Shown here piece after piece: positions 47,378-59,506 of a DNA stretch of 64,000 nt. Position numbers and translations under genes: made by a program. Numbering within the stretch: the first letter of the stretch is position 1; each line of letters begins with the position of its first letter. The DNA lies in the NCBI GenBank assembly GCA_022661535.1, contig JAKULF010000017.1, forward strand, positions 434,001-498,000, given 5' to 3'. Origin of the DNA: Eutypa lata (lineage: Eukaryota; Ascomycota; Sordariomycetes; Xylariales; Diatrypaceae). Under the pieces are notes generated by a model, which worked only from the letters and a program-made list of their open reading frames with translations, did no database searches and had not been told where the DNA came from.

Positions 47378-48932
47378 ATTAAGGATGGCGGACGGGAATC
47401 GATATGGTGATTGATTTGGCTGTTGTGGGAGACAATGAAAGATTATGAGAAGAAAAAATTTATATATATAAAGACCAATGTTAGATATTATAGCTGAAAC
47501 AGGCTATTATAGCTGAGGCAGGACGCCGGCGCTAGGGGGTTGTTTGTGGGGAGTCTTTTTTTTTAATTTTTAAACTCGTGAAGCTTCAGTTATAGAATGG
47601 GAGATCGAGATTGGACAATTAGTTTAGCAGGGTGTTGTGGATGGCTATATATTTTTTGGATGTAGAAACTTCTATGCATGTATGTATGTATGTAGCTAGC
47701 GATCTATTATGTATCATCTTAACAACCCGTTGTCAATGCCTAGTGAGTTGCGCTGCTATTAGTGATGTGCCGTTGCGTTTTTCAATGGAATTACGCTCGG
47801 AGTTGATTGGTGACATTCAGTACCTATATATAACTACTCTTCTGATATGACATCAAGTCGGATATTGAAACATTGTTATTTCAAAAGGTTACTGTACTAT
47901 GCGAATGATGAGTTTATACCGGAGCTTGTGGTTCTTTAAAGACATATCATAATCTTTTCATTTGGTTATATATATATACTGATTCCATGGAATGATATAG
48001 GAGTCCAGGTCTAAGTTGGTGAGTGTGCTCATACCAAATTAGATTTCTTAAGCAGCACTTCAAAAGGGATAAATTGAAGAAGATTTCTAGAGCAGCAGTA
48101 TACTTTATCCCATAGCTGCACTGCAACGGACCTGAAGTTTTTACCTCTCTCAAACACTGATGGTTAATCTGTGCCCGTTTGCGCTTCTGGAAACCTTTCC
48201 ACGAACTATAAAATGACCTGGTTGGCAGTGGCGAGGAGAAACCCAGTATATTATCACAAAGCAGAGTTGCTCCAACATCTTAAAGTATTATGTTGAGAGT
48301 ATTGATTGCTTTGCATCTTTGTTTAGAAGCCATAGCGCTTTCGCATGTACATTGTAGCATAGTATTTAATTAAGACAAAGGGATCAGAGACCACCGGTTT
48401 CGGATATTCCAGCAGCCTCCGCACTGAGGGTCCAAGGTGGTTTAGGTGATGGATACTATATAGTTCAAATACCGATTACTGGTAAAATAGCTAACGAACG
48501 AAATAGGGTTTTCCTTTTCTGAATGCATTCGTGACGGTGGTTATCTAGTGATGGCAATATTTCAAGGCTGTGCGAAATTCCGGAATCGTCTGTGAAACAA
48601 AGAGCGAGATAGTTGAAGGGTAGACGGAACAAAGAGACCAGCTGAATCCGGAACTATGTTCATTGGGTTTGAGAGGAGACCAAAATATAGACATCCTCCG
48701 TGCTTCTGACATTCTTCATCTAAAACCCACGACTATTCTAAATTTCCCTTTAGTTCCGCAGGTCAGTCAGTTAATGACTTTCGGTTGACCGCTTGAGCAA
48801 GTTCGGTCTGCTAAACCTTCATTACATCTCACTTGACAGGGATTTGTTTGAGAAGACCCTACATCATCTTGCCCAGGTTCAAGCAAACCTTTTCCACTCA
48901 ATCATAAAAACTTAAAGTCGCAATTAAGGAAG
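47378..48932. other. intergenic, no gene seen
   Basis: AT-leaning 1.55 kb between two plus-strand genes, with GTAT microsatellite at about 47677-47694. A 68-codon minus-strand frame has no features. The 3' region of the 1202-aa gene and the promoter of the next gene must lie here. Confidence 0.45.
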
Positions 48933-50741
48933 ATGGCTACAAGCCCTAGTCAATCCCCTAATCCAGGGGAAACTTCTGAAGACAGGGTGCGGTATTGGCT
49001 CACCAAGGGCGGTTATCCATACAAAGCTCCGACGGCAACTCCTCCAGATTCGAATACCACCACTCCCAACCCAAACACGACCCCTCCCAACACAAATACC
49101 ATCCCCACGCCGGGGACCACTCCCAGGCCGGAGACCACTCCTAAGCCGCCAGTGACCATTCCCCAGCCGCCTCCCCAGCCGCCTCCTCAGCCGCCTCCTC
49201 AGCCGCCTCCTCAGCCGCCTCCTCAGCCGCCTCCTCAGCCGCCTCCCAAGCCACCAGTGACCATTCCCCAGCCGCCTCCCAAGCCGCCAGTGACCATTCC
49301 CCAGCCGCCTCCCAAGCCGCCAGTGACCATTCCCCAGCCGCCTCCCCAACCACCTCCTCAGCCGCCTCCCCAACCGCCTCCTCAGCCGCCTGTCCAGCCG
49401 GGTACCGCTCCTCCTCTTCGCCCCAAAGAGCCTGACCCTCCCAAGCCAATTGACGTTATTTCAATCGCTTCGAGTTCGAGTCACGGAGGTGCCCCATCCA
49501 CCATATCGTCGAATGGCAGCTACTTCGAGGGTGAATATAGGCCCAATGAGCGGGGTGATACAAAGCGTATGTATGAAAATTATCAGATTCGTATGGGAGA
49601 CGGTTGGACAGTGAACGACGAAAGCTTTTCCCGCCAGCCCATGTTTAAGCGCCGCAAGATTGACGCTCCTTACTCGCATCTAATCAATCATACCTTCCGA
49701 TCTACGAGCGGCCTCAACGGACTCCAACTTGCACGCAATGTGCCTATCAGCCTCTCAGCGATGGATACCGCCTGTGAGCATGTGTGGAAATGTCTACACA
49801 ACGACGTGAGACAGCATGTTCTAGTTCCGCCGCCCAATGGGCCTTGCCTCTGGAGTGAGAATCAACAGGACAGGGATGCGATGTACGCGAAGATAGCCCT
49901 GCCAGAACACCTCAACAAGACAAGTAAAGAGTATCGGTTCTTTACTAACATGAAGGCTCAACCGTGGATTGTCTGGCCCTTGTGGGTAGAGGATACTTTC
50001 GGAAAGGACTACATCACTGTGCTCATATACTCCGAGCAGACCAACCCGAGAGCAAAGCCCGCTCGGTTCGATCAAGTCGTCTATTACACAATTATTGATC
50101 CTCGCAGAGCCCAGTACGGCACCAGGAAAAAGGGTGACCCGACCACCGTACCATTAAAACGCAACTTCTTGAGGCCCCGCACCCGACGGGTCGAAGATGC
50201 CCTTCGGGATTTCCTGACACGCGCTGGCTACAACCTCGACAAGGTGTTCTTGGCCAAGACTATCCGCAACTACGTCACCAAGACCAGCGTTGCGTTGACG
50301 GAAGACAAGATCGAGAGCCCGATGAGAATCACGAACTGCAGCCCCATGCCGGCGGACGAGGTGACCTCGGCGGAGCGGTGTTTCGCGACGGTCAAGGAGC
50401 TGCTCGAGCGCATCGTGAAATGGCACCTGACGCCGGCTTCCCACAAGCAACCCCAGAAAGTGTTCCGCCACCTGCGCCGGTGGATCAACCCGTACCAGTT
50501 CCGCATCGAGATGACGGGCATCAACGCCTGGGTCCTGATGGCCACCCTCGACTACAACGCCCGCATCACCGTCGAGCTCATGCCGGATGACGATATTTAT
50601 GTCGCGCTGGATGGGAAACGCAAGCGCTTTGTGCCGTATGACCTTGCCGGTCCGACCGATCAGCCGCCGCTTGCACCAGTAGATTGGAAACTCCCTGGTG
50701 TGGCGGCACCTCCACAAGCTGCTGTTGCCGCCACGAGCTAG
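48933..50741 (+). CDS. proline-rich repeat protein of unknown function, 602 aa
   Basis: Single-exon gene starting at ATG 48933. Residues 1-65 are Thr/Pro/Asn-rich. Residues about 66-155 are perfect or near-perfect repeats: an 11-residue unit KPPVTIPQPPP (33 bp, four copies) interspersed with QPPP units (12 bp). After a Ser-rich spacer, a globular C-terminal domain of about 400 residues follows, without repeats. It contains DRDAMYAKIALPEHLNKTSKEYRFF, WIVWPLWVEDTFGKDYITVLIYS and YYTIIDPRRAQYGTRKK. No signal peptide or membrane segment. The C-terminal domain, with short beta-like stretches, is somewhat reminiscent of a protease-like or Ulp1-type layout, but I see no certain catalytic triad, so no function is assigned. 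Confidence 0.72.
   Translation: MATSPSQSPNPGETSEDRVRYWLTKGGYPYKAPTATPPDSNTTTPNPNTTPPNTNTIPTPGTTPRPETTPKPPVTIPQPPPQPPPQPPPQPPPQPPPQPPPQPPPKPPVTIPQPPPKPPVTIPQPPPKPPVTIPQPPPQPPPQPPPQPPPQPPVQPGTAPPLRPKEPDPPKPIDVISIASSSSHGGAPSTISSNGSYFEGEYRPNERGDTKRMYENYQIRMGDGWTVNDESFSRQPMFKRRKIDAPYSHLINHTFRSTSGLNGLQLARNVPISLSAMDTACEHVWKCLHNDVRQHVLVPPPNGPCLWSENQQDRDAMYAKIALPEHLNKTSKEYRFFTNMKAQPWIVWPLWVEDTFGKDYITVLIYSEQTNPRAKPARFDQVVYYTIIDPRRAQYGTRKKGDPTTVPLKRNFLRPRTRRVEDALRDFLTRAGYNLDKVFLAKTIRNYVTKTSVALTEDKIESPMRITNCSPMPADEVTSAERCFATVKELLERIVKWHLTPASHKQPQKVFRHLRRWINPYQFRIEMTGINAWVLMATLDYNARITVELMPDDDIYVALDGKRKRFVPYDLAGPTDQPPLAPVDWKLPGVAAPPQAAVAATS
49144..49400 (+). repeat. coding minisatellite, 12-bp and 33-bp units
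   Basis: CAGCCGCCTCCT-type 12-bp units, and four copies of a 33-bp unit containing GTGACCATTCCCCAGCCGCC. Units are multiples of three, so length changes keep the frame of the proline-rich protein. Confidence 0.85.
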
Positions 50742-51291
50742 TGACGACAACAACAACAACAGAAGCATCAGAAAATCGCTATTGAGACATTGCCTAATCA
50801 AGGGAGGTATATCTTGCTCAAGTCCACAGTCAAGGTCCTGCTAGCAATCATAATAACATGTACATAAACGGAGGATAAAGGTTCTCGGATGGATGTTAGG
50901 CCCCCCTTTTTATTTGGGGAGTTCAGGGACTGTTGTTTTAGCATTGATATCTACTACTTGCTTTATTTGTTCTCGAATGAGATATAATCACAGTCTTGTC
51001 GGGTAAATTAGCATTACTTCAAATTATTGAAATCCACAGCACACTTGCGATGTGTGAAACGTAAGGTCATGTGTCGTGCTCAATCATTGTTTTCTGGGTT
51101 TAAGATTCTCAGTTATCCCTTGAATAAATAATACAATTACCATGTTCAGGTGATCAAAACCTTTCTGTTAGTGTGGGGGAGGGAAGGGTAGGGGAGAGAA
51201 AAGGAGGGAAGGTAGTGGATAGTGAGTCGTTGTATTAAGTAGACTGGGCCTATCTCGCAGGGAGAAATATCAAAAGTCATCATTTGTCCCC
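50742..51291. other. intergenic between convergent genes
   Basis: About 550 bp between two converging genes. Holds an ACAACA run just after the stop and a GGGGGAGGGAAGG-type purine tract near 51175-51215. No gene. Confidence 0.5.
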
Positions 51292-52290
51292 TTATGGAAC
51301 GCTAGGTAACTCATATATGACTTCTCGAGTCATTGCTTCATGAGCATTATAACTTGGAGTAGATCTATAATCCGGCAACTCCATGGCCCCTCCTTTATTA
51401 TGTCCTTCCCGTTCTAATAGGTTATGATATGAGCGCGTATGATGTGAACTACTGAACTGTAGATCCTGAAGTCCTATAGGAGGTTCGAGCATCGCTTTGC
51501 GTTTACGCCGGAAGCACCATGCACCAGCAGCAATCAATATAGCGGCAAGACCAGCCAAGGAGACTCCAACTCCTATTCCAATCCTTGCTGACGAATTCAG
51601 CCCCATAGTAGGTGTCATCATAGGCGTCGGGATCGCTGTCTTTATTACTCCCGTGGGTAATGACGTTTGTCGACCGGATCCTGAAATTCTAGAGAGTGAG
51701 TCAATTATAGATCCGGTTGATGTAGTTGAAGCTGAGCTAGTCACTGATGTTGTGCTAGTAGTCGAAGGAATAGCACCAATGGTTGTAACGACTGTGGGCG
51801 AACCTAGTAATTACCTAGAGCATTAGCAGATAGAACTGGCTGTATGTCAATGGAGGGGCTAACCTTGGAAGCTCAAGACATTCACGAGCTTCTCGCAATC
51901 AACGTTGTTGGTGTTCTCATCAATACAATAGTATACATCGTTCTTGGTTTTATCGCACTTAGAGATCCCAGTCCCACCCGCGATCAGGTCAAAGTTTGGC
52001 TCTTTGGGGTTGATGCAGAATAGGGGGCAAGAGGAGCTCCGCCATTTTTGGTCAGTACAGCTACCCCGAACATAGAGCGTGGCACCGTTTTTGATAATTT
52101 CGTCTCCTGTTGCCATGCAGATGTTGTTAGAGAGACACGCATAGCCTTGACCACAGCAGGTGGATTCTGCACTGGTATCTGAGCAGGGCGTGTCTTGCGG
52201 AGCGACGGATCCGTCCGGATAATAACAGATGCCATATGAAGAGAGAGGGAAAAGAAGGATCAACAATGTGCTTGAAAGGCCGCCTGGCAT
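51292..52290 (-). CDS. Cys-rich extracellular protein with Ser/Thr stalk and single TM (WSC/Mid2-like architecture)
   Basis: Two exons (52290-51864, 51803-51292), 312 aa. Signal peptide MPGGLSSTLLILLFPLSSYG; ATG 52290 is preferred over an upstream in-frame start because it begins the signal sequence. The ectodomain has about a dozen Cys (ICYYPDGSVAPQDTPC, CCGQGYACLSNNIC, CPLFCINP), the arrangement seen in many fungal cell-surface proteins. A Ser/Thr-rich, probably O-mannosylated stalk follows (PSTTSTTSVTSSASTTSTGS), then the TM helix IGIGVGVSLAGLAAILIAAGAWCF and a basic RRKRK stop-transfer. The cytosolic tail is about 75 residues with YHNLLE and YELPSVP. The architecture suggests a wall-sensing or adhesion role; function is inferred only. 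The gene sits 0.5 kb from the LTR retrotransposon. Confidence 0.75.
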
Positions 52291-52814
52291 TGTAAAGACT
52301 CTTTGTAGGGGATAATTATAATCGGATACACAGCCATGAAGAAACGGGTAGGTGCTCGGTGAAGATGGGTAGTGCAAATTGCATAAAGATTTGGGCTTGT
52401 ATGGCACTTAATACCTTCTAGTTACAACATATGGCTATCTCCCGAAACCAATCAATCCAATAATACATGAACTCATTGGTCCAACAACTTCGGAACATAT
52501 ATATCTCTTAGCGCCGACGTGCATATACCAAGTCCAGTGCATGATCCCGATGGGCATGGGCAGGTGGTGCCTGTTACCCAAGTATTTGGTATCGTATTGT
52601 AGGTTGATATTGTTTCAACTGATACCTTCATTTCTAGCCCGGTGGTTCTCCCAAAGGGATTCCGTGCTCTTACCATAAGAAATGACAGTCACTACGGTCG
52701 TATTAGAAGTGGAAAAAAGGAATGAGGCAAGTTATAAGAGAACAGTAAGCGAATTCATCACGTTGGATACATGAAGTCGAGGGACCCTAAATGCTGTACC
52801 GAAGATTTACATAT
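52291..52814 (-). other. gene flank with a possible truncated ORF
   Basis: Upstream of the membrane-protein gene. A minus-strand frame (52676-52473, 67 codons) contains CPCPSGSCTGLGIC and may be a fragment of another Cys-rich surface protein. Upstream in the same orientation NTTVVTVISYG is readable in another frame. It may be a relic cut off by the retrotransposon insertion at 52815. Weak evidence. Confidence 0.25.
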
Positions 52815-53078
52815 TCTAGGATTTTATAAATTAGTTTTCTATAAATAATTAACTTTATTTAACTACTTTGTTAATCTTAAGGATTTATATATTTAAATAA
52901 CGTATATATTTAACGATAACTTTATATAAATATAAATATAATAAATAATTAATGCATTTTATAATTAATATATATAAAACTTTTAAGTTTTTTAAATTTA
53001 AATTATTTTATAATTAAAAAATTATTAATAATTATATTATAATTATTATAAATTCTTTATATTTTATTAAATTTTATA
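52815..53078 (+). repeat. 5' LTR (264 bp)
   Basis: Aligns base for base with 59243-59506; most differences are C/T or G/A. Inner end is fully A+T. Confidence 0.8.
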
Positions 53079-53235
53079 AATTATAAGTTTTAATTTATAT
53101 TTATAATAATTTATTTAATTAAATTATTTTATAATTACTTTTAATAATTATAATATTTATTATTTATTATTTTATTTAATTATTATACGTTTAATGCTTT
53201 AAAAATTATTATTATTTTTAATTTTATTTAATATA

Positions 53236-54394
53236 ATTATTTTTATTAACTTTTAAAATATAATGTTTATATATTAATTTTATATATTTATAATTATATT
53301 TTAATAATATAAATATATAAATATTTAAATATAAATAATTATAAAGTAATTTATTTATATATAATTTATAACTTTAAATACTTTAAATATTTTTTTTAAA
53401 AAATTTATTTTTTTATAATAATTATTATTTAAGTTATAATATTAATATTTTATTTATTAATACGCTTTTATAATTTAAAAAATAAAATTATCGTAAAAAT
53501 TCTTTAATAATATTATTTTACTTTATTTATTCGTTTAATTATCGTTTTTTTTTCGTATTCGTTTTTTTAAAAACGCTTTTATATTAACGACGTTTTTATA
53601 CTTTTAAATTCGTTTTTTTTTATTTCATATAATAACGATTTTATTATTTCGAAAACATTATTTTTTTTTTCGTATTTTTTAAAATATAACTTATATTATT
53701 AATATTTCGTTTTTTCGATTAAATTAAATCGATATTTATTTTATTCGTTAATTAAATTAAATCGATAAATATTTTATTTTTAATTAATTATATTAATTTT
53801 ATTTTTTTTAATTATAATTAAATCGTTTTATTTTATTTCGTTATTATTTCGATTATTATTCGATTATAACTTAAGTCGATTCGATTATAATTAAATTAAA
53901 TATTTTATTCGTTATAATTTTTTTTTCGATTATATTTTATTTAATTTAATTTTTTTCGTTACGTTATATAATTACTTTTATATTAATATTATCGATGTAA
54001 TTACGTCGATTTTATTACTTCGTTAATTATTTTATTAATTATTTTAATTTTTCGCGTTAAGCGCGCTTTAAACGTTACGTTTAAAAGCTTTCGTAATAAA
54101 ACGCTTTTAAATGTAATTTATTATATATAATTAAATTATTTTTAAATCTTTTAATATTATTAAATTATTATTATATTAACTTTTAAAATATAATATTTAT
54201 ATATCGATTTTATATATTTATAATTATATTTTAATAATATAAATATATAAATATTTAAATATAAATAATTATAAAATAATTTATTTATATATAATTTATA
54301 ACTTTAAATAATTTAAACATTTTTTTTTTTTTAAAAATTTATTTTTTTATAATAATTATTAATTAAGTTATAATATTAACATTTTATTTATTAA
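53236..54394. repeat. internal direct repeat pair inside the LTR element
   Basis: About 225 bp at 53236-53460 recur at about 54166-54394 (shared run through AACTTTTAAAATATAAT to ATTTTATTTATTAA). The 705-bp segment between is unusually rich in surviving CpG (TCGAT, TTCGTT, GCGCGC). This could be a small nested LTR-type element or a tandem duplication. Confidence 0.5.
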
Positions 54395-57300
54395 GAATTT
54401 TTTTAATATTATATTTTTAAATTTATTTATTTATTTATTTACTTTTTTATATTATATAATAATTTTAATTATTAATAAAATTAAAATTATTTTTTTAAAA
54501 AAGTTTAATAATTATAATTTATAAATATTAAAAATCGAATTAATTTTTATAAAAAATAATTTAAAAGTTATTATAAATAATTAATTTAATAAATTTATTA
54601 AATAATAAAAAAAAATATTAAAGTTATTATATAACTTAATTTTAAAAAAAGTTTTTTATAATATATTAAAAACTTAATTTTTATTAAAAATATATAAATT
54701 AAACTTTAATAAATTTATAAACTTAAAACTTTTAATTTTAAATTTTTTATTTTAAAGGAATTTTTTAACGTTTATTTTAATAATTTTAATATTATAAAGT
54801 AATATTTTAATAAAATTAAATTATTTTATAATAAATTTAAATTTAAAAATTTAATTTTTTTTAATAAAATAATTATAATTTAAATATTAAATTTATTTAT
54901 TAAAAAATATAATATTATAATATAAATTATAACTTAAGTTTTTAAAGATAATTTTAAAGCTTATACGTTTAATAATTTAATTTCGTTATTTATTAACGAA
55001 TTTTAAACTTTAAAATATAAAGAAAATTAAATTAATGCTTTAAGTAATAAAAGAAATTAACGTAATAATAAATATTAAACTTATTATATATATTATAAAA
55101 GTATTAATTATATTAATAAAAATTATTTTTATTTTTATTTAAATAAAATATTTAAAAAATAAAAAAATAAAAAAAATAAAATAACGAAAAACTTAAAGAA
55201 AAATAAAGTAATAAATAATTAAAAAAATAATAATAATAATATTTTTAAATAATAATAATAATTAAAGTTAATTATATTTTTAAAGCGTAAAAAACGCGAA
55301 TAAAAGTAAATTAATTTATTTAATTTTTTTATTAAAAATTTAAATAATAATAATTATATTAATATTAATATTATAAAACTTAATTAAAAGTTATTTATAA
55401 AGTTTACGAAGTTTATAAAATTTAAAAAACTTTTTTTTTATATTTATATTAAATAAAAATATAAAAGTTAATTATTTTAAAATAAGCGTTATAATTAATT
55501 AACTTAACGAAATATATATTATTAATAAAAATTTAAATTATTTAAATTTAAAAAAATTTAAAAGGTTAATTATATTAAATTTAATAATAAATATAAAAAT
55601 AATAATATATATTATAATTAATAAAAATTACCTTTTTAATTATCGTATAATAAATCGTATAATTAAATAAAAATAAATTAAATTATTTATAATAATTAAT
55701 ATTAATAACTTTAAGTTAAAATATATTAATATAAAAAGATTTTATATTATAAAAAACGTATTATTTATATTTAAGTTAAAAATTAACTTACTTTTAATTA
55801 ATAAGTTAAAAAGATATTATATTTTTATAAATAAAAATATAAACTTAAAGCTTTTTAATAAGTTTAATAAATAATTAATTATTAAAAGCTATTATTAAAA
55901 AAAGTTATATTATATATTTTTTAAAATAAAAAGAAATAATAAAAGTTATTTTAATATATTAATAATTATTAAAAAGTAATTTATAAAAATAAATTTATTA
56001 AAAACTTAATATAATAAATTAAAGTATATATTACTTAAGTTATTAATTAAATCCTTAATAATTAAACGATTAAAAATAAATAAAATTAATTTTATAATTT
56101 ATAAAAAATAAAAATACGAAATATATTTATAAATTATATAACGACGATATATTTATAAAAATATTATAAATTAAATAAAATATATAATTTTATAAAAAAT
56201 ATATAATAATATAAAAAAGTTATTATTTTTAATATATAATCGTTATAAATATTATATAACTTTTTTAAATAAAAAGTTAAAGTTTTTAAAAATTAAATTA
56301 TTAAAGGTTAAATTAAAAGTATTAAAAGTTTTTAATATTTATAAGTTAAAAGTCGAAAATTAATATAATATTAAAATTAAAGAATTTTTTATTAATAATA
56401 ATATTAAATATATTAATATTAAGTTCGAAATTATTTTAAATAATAATAAATTATTTATTATAAAATATTTATTTATATTAAAGAATTTAATAATTTTATA
56501 AAACGTATAAATTTAAGTTTAATAAATAAAATAAAAGCATTTTTTATAATTTTAAAGTTTTTTAATTATTTATAAAAAAAGCGTTATTAATAATAACGTA
56601 TTTATATAATAAAATATTTTATAAATTATTTAATTATAAAATATCGTTCGAAATATATTATAAATATATTATTTATATAAATTACTTAATTAATTAAAAG
56701 TTTATAATATATTATAATATTAATTAATATAAAATTAAACTTAAATTATATATTAAAAAAAAAGTAATTATAAGTTTTAATATTTAAAGTTTTATATTAT
56801 AAAATTTAAAATTTATAAAAAAAAAGCTTTATAATTTAAAAATATAAATATATTAAATGATTAATATATATAATTAAATGCTTTAAGTATTATTATAAAA
56901 ATCAATTTTAAAGTTAATAACTTAAAAGTTAACGTTAAAAGCTTAAATTTTAAAAATAAAGTTTTTAAAAAGTTTATATTTTATAATTAAAATAAAGAAA
57001 ATAATTTTAATTATAAGTTTATAAATATATAATTAAAATAAAGATATAATATTAAATTAATTATAAAAAAAGTAATTATTTTTAAACTTAAATTATAAAA
57101 CAATAAAAGTAAATTATTTAAAATTTTTAAATTTAATAAATTTATAATTTAATAATTAATAATAATATTTAATAATGTATTAATATAATAATAAATTAAT
57201 ATTAATAATAATACTTTAAATTAAAATGTTATAAAGTATATAAAAGTTAATATAAATTAATTATTATTTATAATAAAAGATATATTTTTATTTACGATAT

Positions 57301-59242
57301 TAATTAATATAAATTTAAAGAATAAAAAAATAACTTTTATATTATTAATAATTATAATTATTAAACTTTTTATTTTTAAGCGTATTTTATAAGCTTTTAA
57401 TTAAAAGTTTATAATATTAAAGTTAAAAAATTAAAAAGTTTAAATATTTATATAATTATTAATTTATTATTAAGTAAAATTATTATAAAAATTTAATAAT
57501 GATTTAAAATAAAGTTTATTATTAATATATTAAATAATTAATATAAAATAAATTATACGTTATAAAATAAAGTTTATTATTTAAAAATATATATAATAAT
57601 TAAAAGTTAATTATTTAAAAACCTTTAATATAATCGTTAAATTTAAAACTTAACATTTTATATTAATTATAATAAAAAATAAAAAATAAAGTATAATATA
57701 ATTTAACGTATAAAACGTATTTATATATTTTAATATAAATTAAAAAATTTATATATAATTTTTTAAAAGTTAATATTTTAAAGTTATTAAATAAAATAAA
57801 GTAATTAAGTTAAATAAAGCTTTATACGGTTTAAAATAATTATTTAAATTATAATATAAATATTTAATTAAAGTATTTAAAATATAAGAATTTATTATAT
57901 TTTTATATAATAAAAAAGTTTTTATTAATAATTAAATTATTATTATAATTATTTATTATATAAACGATTTATTTATAATTAACTTTATAAAAGCTATTAT
58001 AAATTAATTAATTAAAGTTTTTATAAATAAAATAAAACTTAATAAAATAAACTTTATAATTATTTATTTAAAAAATAATATAAAAATATATTATATTATT
58101 AAAATTTTTAAAATTTAATAAAAACGTTATATTAAAAAGTTATTATAACGATTTAATATATATAATAATAAAGAAATTATTTATATTAATATTTATATTA
58201 ATTTTAAAATTAAATTAATAAAATTTAAAAGTTAAATTTTAAACGATAAAATTAATAAATATTAATAATAAATAAAATTATTATTATATTTAACTTTAAA
58301 AATTAAACTTAATATTACTTTTAATATATATTTATTAATTAAATTTATAATTAATTTAAATTTAAATTATTTTATTTAATTAAATAAATTATAAAAGTAT
58401 TTTTTTTAATATTTTAATTTAAAAATTATATATAATTATAAAAGCGATTTAATTTTAAAAATATATTTAAATTTCGATTAAACGAATAATTTAAATTAAA
58501 AAAAATTAATAAAGATATATATTATTAACTTAAAAAATTAAATATTATAAATTTTAAAAGTTATAATATTTAATAATTATAAAATTAAATATATAACATT
58601 ATAAAAAGTTTTTAAAAAAGTTATATATTTAAATAATATATTTTAATATTTAAATAATATTTTAAATTTAAGTTATAATATTAAGTTATTTATTATATTT
58701 TATAATAATATTAATATTATAAAAATTAATAAAAAGTTTAAATTTTATAAAAAAATAAAATATATAAATTTATTATTTTATTATAATAAATTTATTATAA
58801 TTAATAAATAAATTATTATATATTATATTAATAATATTAATTAATTAATAAATTATTTAATTAAGTTATTTTTAAAATCTTTATTTATTAAATTAATAAA
58901 AGATTTAAAAATAATTAATATTTAATTAATAATAATTATTTTTATTTTATAAAAAGTTTTAATTATATATATAATAAAATAACTTTTTTTAATAATAAAT
59001 TTTATTATTTATTAAATTAAAAAAAAGTAATTTTTTTATTTATTTATATTAAATAAATATAATTTTTAAAATAAATTATTAAATATTATTTTATATAATA
59101 AACGTAACCTTTAAAAATAAATTATTAAATTAAATTTTATAATAAATATAATTAAAAGATAAATTATTATAATATCTTTATATATAATTTTATAAACTTT
59201 TTTATAACTTTTTACGATTAAGGTTATTATTTTAAAAAAAAG

Positions 59243-59506
59243 TTTAAGATTTTATAAATTAATTTTTTATAAATAATTAACTTTATTTAATTATTTTATT
59301 AATTTTAAAGATTTATATATTTAAATAACATATATATTTAACGATAACTTTATATAAATACGAATATAATAAGTAATTAATACGTTTTATAATTAATATA
59401 TATAAAACCTTTAAATTTTTTAAATTTAAGTTATTTTATAATTAAAAAATTATTAACAATTATATTATAATTGCTATAAATTCCCTACGTTCCATTAAAT
59501 CCTACA
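59243..59506 (+). repeat. 3' LTR (264 bp)
   Basis: Same length as the 5' LTR. Its outer 30 bp keep unmutated bases (CCCTACGTTCCATTAAATCC). Confidence 0.8.

Larger units (their letters stand above)
52815..59506 (+). mobile_element. LTR retrotransposon, RIP-degraded, Copia-like by RT position
   Basis: Two 264-bp direct terminal repeats (52815-53078 and 59243-59506), flanked by 5-bp duplications CATAT (52810-52814 and 59507-59511). The LTR ends mirror each other (5' TCTAGGATTT, 3' AAATCCTACA), as expected for TG...CA-type ends after mutation. A purine run AAAAAAAAG precedes the 3' LTR. At about 57950-57970, TATATAAACGATTTA is one transition per codon away from a YVDDL reverse-transcriptase box. 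It lies about 77% along the element, which fits the Copia order (integrase before RT). Every reading frame is destroyed. Element length 6692 bp. Confidence 0.8.

Noticed and set aside
49140..49400. Regular spaced repeats that could suggest a CRISPR-like array
   Set aside because: Units are contiguous, codon-multiples encoding QPPP/KPPVTIPQPPP within a long ORF; no unique spacers, and the organism is a fungus.
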